DNA from: Ferrovibrio sp.
GTDB lineage: Bacteria > Pseudomonadota > Alphaproteobacteria > Ferrovibrionales > Ferrovibrionaceae
Reading direction: 5' to 3'
Assembly: GCF_002796975.1 (NCBI RefSeq)
Contig: NZ_PEKV01000013.1
Coordinates: forward strand, 13,577 to 65,307
Length of the DNA stretch: 51,731 bases
The translations under genes and the position numbers were made by a program. The notes below the pieces were generated by a model. It did no database searches, was not told the origin of the DNA, and saw nothing but the letters and a program-made list of their open reading frames with translations. Below are positions 42,708-51,731 of the stretch, piece by piece; position 1 is the stretch's first letter, and the number at the start of each line of letters is the position of its first letter.

Positions 42708-44615
42708 ATGTCGTCGCGGGGGGGCCGTTCCACCAGGGCCATCTTGCTGGCCGGCGGCCTCACCCTGGCGCTCTGGCCTGCCGTGCAGGCCCAGCCGATC
42801 CGCCTGACGCCTCCAGGTGGTGGGCAGGCGGCTGGACAGGAACCGGCTGGGCAGGAACCGGCACCGCAGCTCACGCCGCCGGGACAGACCAATACGATGC
42901 CGGCCGGCAGCATTCCGGCTCCGGTGATGCCTGCCGCCCCCCGACCGGTGCTCGGCGAAACCGCCGGCACTGCACCGCAGACCGGGCCGGGCGCAGAAGG
43001 CGGTCACGGCCAGAAAGCCCCCGAATTCGTCATCCAGCCGCTGAAGGCGCCCGATCCGTCCTCGGCCGGCCTGCTGGATGACGGCAATGGCGGTCTCGGC
43101 ACTGCCATGTGGCAAGGCTCAAACCGCGCCCAGGCCGTACAGGCGCTCGGCGTGCTGCCCGCACCGGTGTCAGGCCCAGCGCTCCGTGACCTGCAGCGCC
43201 GGCTGCTGCTGAGCGTCGCCGAGGTTCCGCCCGGCAACGCCGCCACGCCCAGTATTCTCGGCCTGAGAGTTGCGCAGCTCTATCGCCTGGGCCGTCTGGC
43301 CGAGGCCGAGCGGCTCGGTTCGCTGCCCTCGCGCGACCTGAAAGATCCGATCTTCCGCGAGTTGCCCTTCGATCTTGAGCTGCTGAAGAACGATCTGGCG
43401 AAAGCATGCGAGATCGCGACCACCGGCCTGCGCGAGGACGCCTCGCCCTTCTGGCAGAAGGCCACCGTACTGTGCCGCTACAGCGCCAAGAACATTGCCG
43501 GCGGCGATCTGGCGCTGAGCCTGTGGCGCGATGGTGGCGGTAATGATCCCGCCTTCAACACGCTGGCCGCTGCGTTGCGCGGCGACGCGCGCGCCAAGGT
43601 CGACACGCTGGGCGGCGCCACGCCTCTGCATTTCGCCATGCTGCGCGCCGCCGGACGGCCGCTGCCCAAGGATACGCTGGATGCTGCCACGCCGGCTTTG
43701 CTGGTGGGGCTGGCCGGATATGACAAGGCCGATGCCGAAACGCGGCTGACGGCGGCCGAACGCGCCGTGCAGTATGGCGCACTGACGCCCGAACTGCTCG
43801 GCGAGGCTTATGCAGCCGCCGAAATCCCCGAGGCCCAGCGCAATGCACTGCTCGCCAGTGTCGCGGCCGGCAAGGACAAGAGTGTGCGTGGCGCAGCCCT
43901 GCTGTATCAGGCCACCAAAAACGCGACCGATGCCAAGACCCGTGCCGAGCTGGTCAAACGCGCCTATGACCTGGCGGTGGCGCGCGACCTGCTGCTGGTG
44001 ACAGCCGCGGTCTACAAGCCGCTGCTGAACAACCTGGTGCCGAACGAGAATAGCATCGCCGCCGCACCTGCGGTGATCCGCATGGCGCTGGCGGCCAATG
44101 AGCCCGGTACGGCGCGGCTGTGGCGCAACATCCTGCTGGCGCTGCCGCCGGAACGCGACAATGCCGGCGAGATTGCTGCCGAAGCCTGGCCGCTGCTGCT
44201 GATTGCCGGCGAAGACGGTGACTGGCGCGACAGCCGTTACGAAGCCTGGATGACGGTGCAGGCCGATCTGCCGCCGGCCGAACGCGCCAGCCGCGCCGCG
44301 CAGTTGCTCACGCTGGCAGAAGCCGCCGGCATTCATGTGCCGCCCGAAAAATGGGACACCCTGCTGACTGCTGCGGCCGGTAACGACCGCCGCGGTTCGC
44401 CCTCGGTCGCCGTGTGGCGCAACCTGCAGCGCGCCAATGCGGCCAAGGCGAAAGCCGAAACCGCGGCGCTGGCGCTGGCCATGCTGGGCGGCAAGGGCGG
44501 CCTGGAGATCGACGGCCAGGGTCTGGCCAGTGCACTCGGCGCATTGCGCGACCAGGGCCTGACGGCGGAAGCGAAGCAGATCGCGCTGGAAGCGGCGCTG
44601 CTGCGCGGCCTGTAA
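42708..44615 (+). CDS. exported 635-aa protein of unknown function, Ala/Leu-rich helical repeats
   Basis: I do not recognise a defined domain. A Sec signal peptide (R-A-I-L-L-A-G-G-L-T-L-A-L-W-P-A-V-Q-A) is followed by a disordered region rich in Pro, Gly and Gln (about residues 30-125, with A-G-Q-E-P repeated). The remainder is Ala/Leu-rich and predicted mostly helical, suggestive of TPR-like or armadillo-like repeats (for example L-G-L-R-V-A-Q-L-Y-R-L-G-R-L-A-E-A-E-R). Similar proteins in related bacteria have been given the uninformative name antifreeze glycopeptide polyprotein. It is coupled to the 46-aa membrane peptide (2 bp gap) and lies 11 bp before xerD. A periplasmic scaffold role is possible but unsupported. 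Confidence 0.8.
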   Translation: MSSRGGRSTRAILLAGGLTLALWPAVQAQPIRLTPPGGGQAAGQEPAGQEPAPQLTPPGQTNTMPAGSIPAPVMPAAPRPVLGETAGTAPQTGPGAEGGHGQKAPEFVIQPLKAPDPSSAGLLDDGNGGLGTAMWQGSNRAQAVQALGVLPAPVSGPALRDLQRRLLLSVAEVPPGNAATPSILGLRVAQLYRLGRLAEAERLGSLPSRDLKDPIFRELPFDLELLKNDLAKACEIATTGLREDASPFWQKATVLCRYSAKNIAGGDLALSLWRDGGGNDPAFNTLAAALRGDARAKVDTLGGATPLHFAMLRAAGRPLPKDTLDAATPALLVGLAGYDKADAETRLTAAERAVQYGALTPELLGEAYAAAEIPEAQRNALLASVAAGKDKSVRGAALLYQATKNATDAKTRAELVKRAYDLAVARDLLLVTAAVYKPLLNNLVPNENSIAAAPAVIRMALAANEPGTARLWRNILLALPPERDNAGEIAAEAWPLLLIAGEDGDWRDSRYEAWMTVQADLPPAERASRAAQLLTLAEAAGIHVPPEKWDTLLTAAAGNDRRGSPSVAVWRNLQRANAAKAKAETAALALAMLGGKGGLEIDGQGLASALGALRDQGLTAEAKQIALEAALLRGL

Positions 44616-44626
44616 TCCAGCGCGTC

Positions 44627-45538
44627 ATGGCACGCGCCAGCCGCCACTTCGACAGTTTCCTGGAAATGCTGAGCGCCGAGCGCGGCCTGGCGCAGAATTC
44701 GCTGCTGGCCTATCGCAACGACCTGGCCGATTTCAGCGGCTTCCTCACCGGCCGCGGCGAGAGTGCCGAAACCGTCGGCACCGAGGCGCTGCGACTCTAT
44801 ATGCAGGGCCTTTCAGATGCGGGCATGACGGCATCCACCGCCGCGAGACGCCTGTCGGCCTTGCGGCAGTTTTTCAAATTCCTGGTGCAAGAGAATATCC
44901 GCAACGACGATCCGGCCGACCTGCTGGATGCGCCGAAACGCGCGCGGCCATTGCCCAAACTGCTGAGCGAGGATGAAGTCGACGCATTGCTGACCGAAGC
45001 GCGAGGCTTGCGCGACGATCCGGCCGAAAGCGCGCGGCTGACCGCGCTGCTGGAAATCCTTTACGCCACCGGACTGCGCGTCAGCGAACTGGTCGGCCTG
45101 CGCTGGCCGCCCTTCGGAGACGATGCACGTTTTCTCGTCATTCGCGGCAAGGGCAACAAGGAGCGGCTGGTGCCGCTGTCCGAACCGGCGCGGCAAGCCA
45201 TTGAGGCGTATGCCGGCTGGCGCAGCGATTTCATCGAAGGCAAAACCTCGCCCTGGCTGTTTCCCTCGCGCAGCGAGAGCGGCCATCTGACGCGCCAGCG
45301 CTTCGGCCAGCTGCTGAAGGAGTTGGCTGGCGAGGCCCGGATCAATCCGGCCAAGGTGTCGCCGCATGTGTTGCGCCACGCCTTTGCCAGCCATCTGCTG
45401 GCGCGCGGCGCCGACCTGCGCGCCGTGCAGAAGATGCTGGGCCACGCCGATATCAGCACCACGCAGATTTACACGCACGTGCTGGAAGCCCGGAAACAGG
45501 CCTTGGTGCGCCAGCATCACCCCTTGGCTAAAGTCTAG
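44627..45538 (+). CDS. xerD: site-specific tyrosine recombinase XerD
   Basis: Resolves chromosome dimers at dif with XerC under FtsK control. 303 aa, normal length. The N-terminal SAM-like core-binding domain (about residues 5-90) has S-L-L-A-Y-R-N-D-L. The catalytic domain carries Arg in T-G-L-R-V-S-E-L-V near residue 150, Lys in G-K-G-N-K-E-R near 176, H-x-x-R in S-P-H-V-L-R-H-A-F-A near 247, His in M-L-G-H-A-D-I-S-T-T near 270 and the nucleophile Tyr in Q-I-Y-T-H-V. All residues are intact. XerD is preferred over XerC by its location opposite aroK, the standard alphaproteobacterial arrangement, and by S-L-L-A-Y-R-N-D-L. Confidence 0.92.
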   Translation: MARASRHFDSFLEMLSAERGLAQNSLLAYRNDLADFSGFLTGRGESAETVGTEALRLYMQGLSDAGMTASTAARRLSALRQFFKFLVQENIRNDDPADLLDAPKRARPLPKLLSEDEVDALLTEARGLRDDPAESARLTALLEILYATGLRVSELVGLRWPPFGDDARFLVIRGKGNKERLVPLSEPARQAIEAYAGWRSDFIEGKTSPWLFPSRSESGHLTRQRFGQLLKELAGEARINPAKVSPHVLRHAFASHLLARGADLRAVQKMLGHADISTTQIYTHVLEARKQALVRQHHPLAKV

Positions 45539-45640
45539 ATTTCACGGGGATTTCCGGCTTACCCCAACGTCAGGCTTGCCAAATCCTCGCGCGCCAGTTA
45601 GCAGGTGCAACATAGAGAAAGACAGGGAGTTAGGCGCGCC

Positions 45641-46618
45641 ATGAGCTTCAAGACGATCACCCCCGCCCCCGCCCGGCTGAACCGCTGCGAACTGGCAGTG
45701 CCCGGCAGTAGCGTGAAGCTGTTCGAGAAGGCGGCGAAATCTGCTGCCGACGTGATCTTCCTCGATCTCGAAGACGCCGTGGCGCCCGACGACAAGCCGC
45801 AGGCGCGTAAGAATATCGTGCAGGCACTGCAGGATATCGACTGGGGCCGCAAGACCATGTCGGTACGCATCAACGGCCTCGACACCCATTACATGTATCG
45901 CGATATGGTTGAAGTGATCGAGGGCGCCGGCGACAAGCTCGACCTGGTCATGGTGCCCAAGGTCGGTACCGCCGCCGACATCTATGCCGTCGACATGCTG
46001 CTGACCCAGATCGAAACCGCCAAGGGATTCAAGAAGCGCATCGGCATCGAGGCGATCATCGAGACCGCACTGGGCATGCAGAATATCCACGAGATCGCCG
46101 CCGCAAGCCCGCGCATGGAAAGCCTGCATTTCGGCGTCGCCGATTACGCCGCCTCGACGCGCGCCCGCACGACTTCCATAGGCGGGCCAAACCCGCTCTA
46201 TGGCGTGCTGACCGACAAGGACGGCGATAAGCCGCGCGATTATTTCTGGGGCGACATGTGGCATTACGCGATTTCGCGCATGGTAGTGGCCGCACGCGCC
46301 AACGGATTGCGTCCCGTCGATGGCCCGTTCGGCGATTTTTCGGACAACGAAGGCTATACCGCGCAGGCCAATCGCGCCGCCATTCTCGGCTGCGAAGGCA
46401 AATGGGCGATCCATCCGGCGCAGATTCCCTTGGCCAACGACGTCTACACGCCCCCAGAGGCCGAAGTGACCAAGGCGCGCCGCATTCTGGAAGCGATGAA
46501 AGAGGCGCAGGCCAAGGGCCAGGGCGCCGTGGCGCTGGACGGCAAGCTGATCGACATCGCCTCGATCCGTCAGGCCGAAGGTATCGTCAAGCAGGCCGAA
46601 CTGATCGCGAAGGGGTAG
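45641..46618 (+). CDS. mcl1: L-malyl-CoA/beta-methylmalyl-CoA lyase (CitE-like)
   Basis: A 325-aa HpcH/HpaI/CitE-superfamily lyase that reversibly joins acetyl-CoA or propionyl-CoA to glyoxylate. Sequence matches the Rhodobacter/Chloroflexus Mcl type throughout: L-N-R-C-E-L-A-V-P-G-S, A-A-D-V-I-F-L-D-L-E-D-A-V-A-P-D-D-K (metal-binding Glu/Asp and CoA region), V-R-I-N-G-L-D-T, M-V-P-K-V-G-T-A-A-D-I-Y-A-V, I-E-A-I-I-E-T-A-L-G and P-V-D-G-P-F-G-D-F-S-D-N-E-G near residue 230, and K-W-A-I-H-P-A-Q-I. In this class it works in the ethylmalonyl-CoA pathway or in glyoxylate assimilation. No other gene of that pathway is nearby. GGGAG precedes the ATG by 13 nt, a rather long spacing. Confidence 0.9.
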   Translation: MSFKTITPAPARLNRCELAVPGSSVKLFEKAAKSAADVIFLDLEDAVAPDDKPQARKNIVQALQDIDWGRKTMSVRINGLDTHYMYRDMVEVIEGAGDKLDLVMVPKVGTAADIYAVDMLLTQIETAKGFKKRIGIEAIIETALGMQNIHEIAAASPRMESLHFGVADYAASTRARTTSIGGPNPLYGVLTDKDGDKPRDYFWGDMWHYAISRMVVAARANGLRPVDGPFGDFSDNEGYTAQANRAAILGCEGKWAIHPAQIPLANDVYTPPEAEVTKARRILEAMKEAQAKGQGAVALDGKLIDIASIRQAEGIVKQAELIAKG

Positions 46619-46622
46619 TTCC

Positions 46623-48593
46623 TCAGGCCGCCGGACGGTCGAGCGGGGCGGCGTCGCCGCTGCCCTGACCGTTCGGGGCATGCTGGAATTCCGGCACCAG
46701 CGCAGCGATCCCGGTAACCAGCGCCGCCGTGTCGCGCCGCTCAGCATGATGGATCAGCGCGGCGATGGCACCCTCCAGTTCGGCACGGTCGATGATGCGC
46801 GGCGCCGCCAGCATCACGCCTTCCTGCGGTGTCGGCACGGTCGTCTCGGCGCTGTGCAGCACTTCCTCATACAGCTTTTCGCCCGGACGCAGGCCGGTGA
46901 AGACGATCTTCACATCCTTGTCCGGCTCGCGGCCGGCCAGGCGGATCATCTGTCGCGCCAGATCCTGGATGCGGACCGGCTCGCCCATGTCCAGCACGAA
47001 AATCTTGCCTTCGGCATGGACGATATCGCCAGGCATCGCCGCAGCCTGCAGGATCAGTTCGACCGCTTCGCGCGTGGTCATGAAGAAGCGCGTCACGTCG
47101 GGATGCGTAACCGTCAGCGGGCCGCCATGGCTGAGCTGGCGCTGGAACAACGGCACCACCGAGCCTGACGAGCCGAGTACGTTGCCGAACCGCACCGTGA
47201 CATACTGGGTGGAGTTGCGCCGCGTGGTGACGCGTTCAAGGTCGAGACTCTGGCACACCATTTCGGCAATGCGCTTGGTCGCACCCATCACATTGGTGGG
47301 ATTCACCGCCTTGTCGGTGGAGACCATCACCATGACGGCAACATTGTGCCGCTGACAGGCCTGCGCCACCACCTGCGTGCCACGCACATTGGTCAGCAGT
47401 CCCTCGCCGGCATTGGCCTCCACCAGCGGCACGTGTTTATAGGCCGCAGCATGTAAAACAATATCCGGGTGCTGCGCCGCGAACACAGATTCCACGGCAT
47501 CCGGATCGCGCACGTCGCCCAGCACCGCCACGCGCGGCAGCAGCGGAATGCGCTCGGCCATTTCCATGTCGATCTGGTACAGCGCATGCTCGCTCTGCTC
47601 GAACAGCACGATGGCAGCGGGCTGCAAAGCCGCCACCTGGCGCACGAGTTCCGAGCCGATGGTGCCACCCGCGCCAGTGACCAGCACACGGCGGCCCGCG
47701 ATCAGGCGGGTCACCGCGCTGCGATCCAGCACGCGCTGCGCCCGGCCCAGCAGGTCTTCCACGTCGATCGACTGCACCTGGCCGACTTCGCCTTCCTTGC
47801 GGAATTCGGTCATGCGCGGCAGGCGCGCCACCGTGATGCCGAGCTGCGATGCCGTCTCCACCAGCTCCCGGATGATGCGGCCATCCAGCCGGTCGTCAGC
47901 AATGATGGCCCGGCGCGGCCGGTCCATTTCACGCATGTTGCCTACGATGGCGGGCAGATCGGCCAGCCGGCCGAGCACACGGATGCCACGCATGTCGCGG
48001 CCGTGCCGGCCAGCGGAATCGTCGACGATCCCGACCACGCGGTAGGAGGCCTGGCTGCGTTCCATCTCGCGAATAAAGGTATCGGCAGCGAGGCTGGAAC
48101 CGATCAGCACCACCGGCACACGCCTGTCGTCGCCACTCCACAACACGGTGGCCAGGCTGCCATCCTTCCAGCTGCGATACAGGATGCGCGGACCGGCCAG
48201 CAGCAGCATCAGGATGAAGAACTGCATCACCAGCGCGCTGCGCGGGTAATCATCCAGGCGGGTGAAGACGAAGAGCAGCGGCAGGAAGACCAGCAGCGAC
48301 AGCAGGCTGCCGCGCAGGATCGCCAGCATGTCGCGCAGCGAGGCAAAGTGCCAGATGCCGCGATAGAGCCCGGTATACTGGAAAACCACGCCGGCCACTG
48401 CGGCGAAGATCAACGTCGGCTGCCAGGCTTCCGCCGGCGACCACGCGATATCGACGATCCAGAACCGCAGCCAGATCGCCAGCGGCAGCGACACTGCTGC
48501 CATGACGATATCATGCGCTGCCACCAGCAGAACGCGGGGGTTCAGGCGCGGAAAAAGAGCGAATCGCGGGTGGTCCGTCATCGGTGACGGCAT
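46623..48593 (-). CDS. polysaccharide biosynthesis NDP-sugar dehydratase/epimerase, CapD/WbpM/FlaA1 type
   Basis: A 656-aa membrane enzyme. The N-terminal third has four predicted membrane spans (about residues 20-130), a CoA-binding-like Rossmann domain follows (about 150-270), then the extended SDR domain with NAD motif V-T-G-A-G-G-T-I-G-S-E near residue 305. The catalytic region reads V-S-T-D-K-A-V-N-P-T-N-V-M-G-A-T-K-R: as usual in this family, Met replaces the Tyr of Y-x-x-x-K. Such enzymes act as UDP-GlcNAc 4,6-dehydratases in O-antigen, capsule or glycan synthesis. The stop codon is 5 bp from the convergent mcl stop. It lies 8 bp after the phosphoglycosyl transferase gene, with AGGGG before the ATG. 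Confidence 0.9.
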   Translation of the reverse strand: MPSPMTDHPRFALFPRLNPRVLLVAAHDIVMAAVSLPLAIWLRFWIVDIAWSPAEAWQPTLIFAAVAGVVFQYTGLYRGIWHFASLRDMLAILRGSLLSLLVFLPLLFVFTRLDDYPRSALVMQFFILMLLLAGPRILYRSWKDGSLATVLWSGDDRRVPVVLIGSSLAADTFIREMERSQASYRVVGIVDDSAGRHGRDMRGIRVLGRLADLPAIVGNMREMDRPRRAIIADDRLDGRIIRELVETASQLGITVARLPRMTEFRKEGEVGQVQSIDVEDLLGRAQRVLDRSAVTRLIAGRRVLVTGAGGTIGSELVRQVAALQPAAIVLFEQSEHALYQIDMEMAERIPLLPRVAVLGDVRDPDAVESVFAAQHPDIVLHAAAYKHVPLVEANAGEGLLTNVRGTQVVAQACQRHNVAVMVMVSTDKAVNPTNVMGATKRIAEMVCQSLDLERVTTRRNSTQYVTVRFGNVLGSSGSVVPLFQRQLSHGGPLTVTHPDVTRFFMTTREAVELILQAAAMPGDIVHAEGKIFVLDMGEPVRIQDLARQMIRLAGREPDKDVKIVFTGLRPGEKLYEEVLHSAETTVPTPQEGVMLAAPRIIDRAELEGAIAALIHHAERRDTAALVTGIAALVPEFQHAPNGQGSGDAAPLDRPAA

Positions 48594-48601
48594 CCTAGCC
48601 C

Positions 48602-49612
48602 CTAGGCCGGCTCAGCGAAATGCCTGCAAAGGGCAGCGGTGGCCACAAAGGCGATCAGAATGGCGGCCAGGGCCGCTGTTGAGCCGTGAAGGCTGACCAC
48701 GGCAAGAACAAGCAGGAGAAAATTCAACACCGCAATCCGCCCGGCGACAGCGGCGTGGTTGCCCAGCTTGCGCGCGCCCTGCTGATAGAAATGGCTGCGA
48801 TGGGCCTGCCAGATTTTTTCACCGCGCAGCAGCCGGCGCAGCAGCGTGTATGTCGCATCGACCCAGTAGAACATCGGCAGGATCAGCGCCGCCGCCCAGT
48901 TGCCTGAGAGCGCCAGCATCAGCAGCAGGCCGCCCAGCAGATAGCCCGCCGGGACGCTGCCGACATCGCCGAGGAAGACTTTCGCGCGCGCGCCCCAGTT
49001 CCAGGGCAGGAAGCCGATGGCCGCGGCAGCGACGATCAGGCCGGCGGCCATGACGGTTGCGTCATGCAGCAGCAGCGCGACCGATGCCGCCCCCAGTCCC
49101 ACGGCGATCATCTCGACGCCGGAGATGCCGTTGATGCCGTCCATGAAATTGAACAGGTTGGTAAACCAGAGCCATGCGAACAGCAGCACGATCCGCTCGA
49201 GCCAGACCGGAACGAAGCCCTGCGTGATGGTGGCTTCCCCCGGCAGCATTGCCAGCACCAAGCTGACGCAGGCTGCCTGTATGCCCAGACGGATGCCGAC
49301 CGGCAGCCCGCCGCTGCGATCGTCCAGCCACGACACCAGCGCGAGGACGGCCGTCCCGAGCATGGGCAGCAGCATCGCCGCATCGGGCCGAAGCGCCAGC
49401 CAGACGGCAAGGCCGAGCAGTATCCCTGTCGTGGTGGCGATGCCGCCGCCGCGCGGCGTGACCTCGATATGGCTGGAACGGTCGTTGGGGACATCCATGA
49501 TCGCACGCCGCTGCAGCCAGCCGATCAATGGCTTCAGCAGCAGGAAAACGAAAAGCCCGGTACCGGCGGCCACGACCGCCAGGATCGGCCAGTCGGCTGC
49601 CGCGCCAATCAC
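48602..49612 (-). CDS. MraY/WecA-family phosphoglycosyl transferase
   Basis: A 336-aa polytopic membrane enzyme (about 9-10 spans) transferring a sugar-phosphate from a UDP-sugar to undecaprenyl phosphate, the first step of lipid-linked glycan assembly. Family motifs are D-V-P-N-D-R-S-S-H near residue 42, W-L-D-D-R-S near residue 95, the catalytic N-L-F-N-F-M-D-G-I-N-G-I near residue 152, and F-L-G-D-V-G-S near residue 213, with the cytoplasmic H-R-S-H-F-Y-Q near residue 268. The sugar is not certain (GlcNAc, QuiNAc or FucNAc types all look alike). The start is GTG; its GTGA overlap with the upstream glycosyltransferase stop supports that choice. Confidence 0.9.
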   Translation of the reverse strand: MIGAAADWPILAVVAAGTGLFVFLLLKPLIGWLQRRAIMDVPNDRSSHIEVTPRGGGIATTTGILLGLAVWLALRPDAAMLLPMLGTAVLALVSWLDDRSGGLPVGIRLGIQAACVSLVLAMLPGEATITQGFVPVWLERIVLLFAWLWFTNLFNFMDGINGISGVEMIAVGLGAASVALLLHDATVMAAGLIVAAAAIGFLPWNWGARAKVFLGDVGSVPAGYLLGGLLLMLALSGNWAAALILPMFYWVDATYTLLRRLLRGEKIWQAHRSHFYQQGARKLGNHAAVAGRIAVLNFLLLVLAVVSLHGSTAALAAILIAFVATAALCRHFAEPA

Positions 49613-50790
49613 AGGCTTGCCCCCTGCATGCGCAGCACGCGGTCATAGGCGTTCAGACTGGCATCGACGAAATGCTCGACGGAGAATTCCTCTTCGGCAA
49701 TCGCCCGCCCGCGGGCCGCCAGCCGTTGCCGCAGCACGGAGTCTTCGAGCAGCCGACGTATCGCTGCCGCTACGGCAACGCCGTCACCAACAGGCACCAG
49801 CAGGCCGTTCCCTTCATGTCGCACCACTTCGCGGCAGCCTGGCGCATCGGTGGTGACAATGGCGCGACCGATGGCTGCCGCCTCGATCAGACCGCGCGGC
49901 AGCCCTTCGCGATAGGACGGCATGACGATGACATGCGCGCGCGCCAGCGTCGCCGGCATGTCCTCGGAGAAGCCCCAGTATTCGACCGCGCCACTGTCGA
50001 TCCAGGCCTGAAGCTGCGCTTCACCAATATCGGTCTTGTTGTCGGGATCGCGACGGCCGATCAGCACGAAACGCGCCGTCACGCCGGCCGCACGCAACTG
50101 TTCCGCGGCGGCAACGAATTCTCGCACACCCTTGTCGCCTAGCAGGCGCGCCGGAAACATTACAACAGGCGGATGTTCGGCATCGATGGCGGGTTCGGGT
50201 TGCGCGGCGAAGACCTGCATGTCGACGCCGCAGCCACGGATCATCGCGGTGCGATCCTGTGATACCAGCCGGCGTTGCTCGAAGACCACAAGGTCGTCGG
50301 GATTCTGGAAAATTGTCACGCTGTTACCATGCGCCAGCGCGAGCCTGTACAGCCCCTCGACCAGACGCCGCAGCAGGTCGGTCTTTGTACCCGAAAGCCC
50401 GGGAGCTTTTTTCGCTGTCCGGATGAAGACATAGCCCAGCCCGGTGATGGCATGAACCACGGCCGGCAGGGCCAGCAGGCGTGCTGCCACGCCGCCCCAG
50501 ACCACCGGCTTGACCGAAACCAGATGCAGCAGGTCAGGGCGCAGGCGCAGGCACAACCCGAAAAGCACCAGCAGAAGCCTCAGTTCAGCGAGTGGATTCT
50601 GCCGGCTGCGGATCAGAGGGATCGGATGGAAGGTAAAGCCCTCAGCCGCGAGACTGGCGGCAATGGCCGAATCGTCGGGGGCCGCGACGTGCACCGCCCA
50701 GCCACGCTGCCGCATTGCCCGGCCGACCGGCAACCGGTGGGTGGTGAAAAACAGGGCTTCCTGGACGACGATGAGCAACCGACGGGCCAT
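49609..50790 (-). CDS. GT4-family glycosyltransferase
   Basis: A 393-aa GT-B-fold retaining glycosyltransferase for the envelope polysaccharide. The N-terminal domain contains [16 protein letters not shown] and [12 protein letters not shown]; the C-terminal domain has [14 protein letters not shown] near residue 220, the E-x7-E motif in [13 protein letters not shown] near residue 295, and [10 protein letters not shown]. This pattern is like CapM/WbpT/TuaC-type enzymes that extend undecaprenyl-linked sugars. Donor and acceptor are unknown. It heads the three-gene minus-strand unit, overlapping the phosphoglycosyl transferase gene by 4 bp, and is divergent from the nucleotide-sugar dehydrogenase. 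Confidence 0.9.
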   Translation of the reverse strand: MARRLLIVVQEALFFTTHRLPVGRAMRQRGWAVHVAAPDDSAIAASLAAEGFTFHPIPLIRSRQNPLAELRLLLVLFGLCLRLRPDLLHLVSVKPVVWGGVAARLLALPAVVHAITGLGYVFIRTAKKAPGLSGTKTDLLRRLVEGLYRLALAHGNSVTIFQNPDDLVVFEQRRLVSQDRTAMIRGCGVDMQVFAAQPEPAIDAEHPPVVMFPARLLGDKGVREFVAAAEQLRAAGVTARFVLIGRRDPDNKTDIGEAQLQAWIDSGAVEYWGFSEDMPATLARAHVIVMPSYREGLPRGLIEAAAIGRAIVTTDAPGCREVVRHEGNGLLVPVGDGVAVAAAIRRLLEDSVLRQRLAARGRAIAEEEFSVEHFVDASLNAYDRVLRMQGASL

Positions 50791-50934
50791 CCCCGCGCTC
50801 TACCGGCTGCAGCGAGGCGGGTCAAGTCACTGAAATCCCTTCCATCGCCGGCACCGGTCGAAGCCCCCACTTTATTGACAGTTGGGGGCCAGACGGTTAC
50901 CCCCTACTGGCAGTTTCCACTGAAAGTCCCACCG

Positions 50935-51731
50935 GTGTCTCACCCCCATTCCTCTCCGTCTATTGCTGTCATCGGCCTAGGCTATGTCGGCCTGCCGCTG
51001 GCCGTGGCCCTGGCCCGGCACTTCCCCGTTCTGGGCTTCGATATCGACCGCAGCCGGGTGGACGAACTGGGCCGCAGCGAAGACCGGACCCGGGAAATCG
51101 AGCCGGAAATTTTGCGCAGTTCCAGTCTTAAGCTAAGCGCCGATCCGGCCGCCCTGCCCGGCCATGCCATCTATATCGTGACCGTACCGACCCCGGTGGA
51201 CGACAGGAATGTCCCCGATCTCGGTCCGGTCCGCTCGGCCTCGCGCACCGTGGGTGCGGCGCTCAAGACCGGTGCCCGGCCGGGGGCCATCGTCGTCTAC
51301 GAAAGCACCGTCTATCCCGGCGTGACCGAGGATATCTGCGGCCCGCTGCTGGAACAGCTGTCCGGCCTGACCTGCGGCAAGGACTTCTTCCTCGGCTATT
51401 CGCCCGAGCGCATCAATCCCGGCGACAAGGTGCATACGGTCGACAAGATCACCAAGGTGGTGGCCGGCCAGACACCGGACGTCGCTGCCACGCTGGCCGG
51501 CATCTATGGCAAGATCACCTCGGGCGGCATCCATCTGGCGCCTACGATCAAGACGGCCGAGGCCGCCAAGGTGATCGAGAATGCCCAACGCGACATCAAC
51601 ATCGCCTTCATCAACGAGATCGCGATGATCTTCGGTAAGCTGGGCATTTCCACCTACGACGTGCTGGAAGCCGCCAGCACCAAGTGGAACTTCCTGAAAT
51701 TCCAGCCCGGCCTGGTCGGCGGCCACTGCAT
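50935..51731 (+). CDS. nucleotide-sugar dehydrogenase, TviB/WbpA/WecC type, 3' end outside window
   Basis: First 265 residues of an NAD-dependent UDP-sugar 6-dehydrogenase that makes uronic-acid sugars for surface glycans. NAD motif [14 protein letters not shown] is at residues 10-23; T-V-P-T-P-V-D near residue 82, [11 protein letters not shown] near residue 122, [10 protein letters not shown] near residue 153, [11 protein letters not shown] near residue 205, and the final V-G-G-H-C carries the catalytic Cys at the window edge. The V-G-G-H-C form points to the UDP-HexNAc group rather than UDP-glucose dehydrogenase. The GTG start is inferred from the family N-terminus, with a weak GAAAG upstream. 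A TTGACA at 50875-50880 may be its -35 element, without a good -10. Confidence 0.87.
   Translation, partial: MSHPHSSPSIAVIGLGYVGLPLAVALARHFPVLGFDIDRSRVDELGRSEDRTREIEPEILRSSSLKLSADPAALPGHAIYIVTVPTPVDDRNVPDLGPVRSASRTVGAALKTGARPGAIVVYESTVYPGVTEDICGPLLEQLSGLTCGKDFFLGYSPERINPGDKVHTVDKITKVVAGQTPDVAATLAGIYGKITSGGIHLAPTIKTAEAAKVIENAQRDINIAFINEIAMIFGKLGISTYDVLEAASTKWNFLKFQPGLVGGHC

Noticed and set aside
42351-43115. N-terminal extension of shikimate kinase to 460 codons
   Set aside because: It would run antisense through the divergent promoter, the 46-aa gene and the 635-aa gene and adds no family sequence.

Overview
This 51.7 kb window is GC-rich chromosomal DNA of an alphaproteobacterium, most likely from the Rhodospirillales-like lineages. 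That placement is an inference from gene order and protein style: rpmH-rnpA-yidD-yidC-engB-argB, cobT-cobS-J-domain gene-bolA, xerD facing aroK-aroB, a Rhodobacter-type malyl-CoA lyase, and codons rich in GC at the third position. There is no rRNA, tRNA, CRISPR array or complete insertion sequence that I can see. One AT-richer islet (about 14,690-16,100) and several families of intergenic palindromes interrupt an otherwise core-like gene set.

Region 1 (1-12,530) is a nitrogen/carbon salvage block for purines. On the minus strand lie uraD, uraH and the 5' part of a guanine deaminase (cut by the window start), then a lipoprotein serine hydrolase, glycerate 2-kinase and an AGE-family sugar epimerase. 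On the plus strand lie an allantoate amidohydrolase-type enzyme, an M20-family protein that lacks two expected metal ligands, and a PuuE-type allantoinase. Together these take guanine to xanthine and hydroxyisourate through allantoin and allantoate, and the glycerate kinase fits the disposal of the resulting glyoxylate. No urate oxidase or xanthine dehydrogenase is inside the window. A TetR/SDR divergent pair with two matching operators, a GntR (FCD-type) regulator with a GTATAC palindrome in front of it, and an NAD-dependent sugar epimerase follow.

Region 2 (12,530-19,300) is the most accessory-looking part. It has a small GIY-YIG nuclease gene enclosed by 33-bp inverted repeats, a BenE-type transporter, a small hypothetical gene, and the AT-richer islet. 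The islet contains a chain of hairpins, a 28-codon Lys/Arg-rich ORF with a strong ribosome binding site, another perfect hairpin, and a 263-aa protein I cannot assign. Then come a GST, a LysE exporter, a GNAT acetyltransferase, a PRC-barrel protein, and a non-coding stretch with five ATAAG motifs spaced exactly 11 bp apart ahead of purB.

Region 3 (19,300-29,980) is housekeeping: purB with a Lys-rich tail, a DhlA-like haloalkane dehalogenase, a VOC protein, a LysR regulator, an EamA transporter, then argB-engB-yidC-yidD-rnpA-rpmH, and rpmB divergent from it. Consensus-like sigma-70 promoters for both ribosomal protein genes can be read in the 318-bp gap.

Region 4 (29,980-45,540) carries a phytase-like secreted protein divergent from a 1,756-aa hybrid histidine kinase with eight tandem PAS repeats, the CobST cobaltochelatase pair with a J-domain protein and BolA, a ribbon-helix-helix protein that may be expressed from a leaderless transcript, an AEC transporter, aroB-aroK, a 46-aa single-span membrane peptide with a 635-aa exported protein of unknown role, and xerD. 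Region 5 (45,540-51,731) has malyl-CoA lyase and then an envelope-polysaccharide cluster: a CapD/FlaA1-type dehydratase, a WecA/MraY-type phosphoglycosyl transferase and a GT4 glycosyltransferase on the minus strand, and a divergent nucleotide-sugar dehydrogenase cut at its catalytic Cys by the window end.
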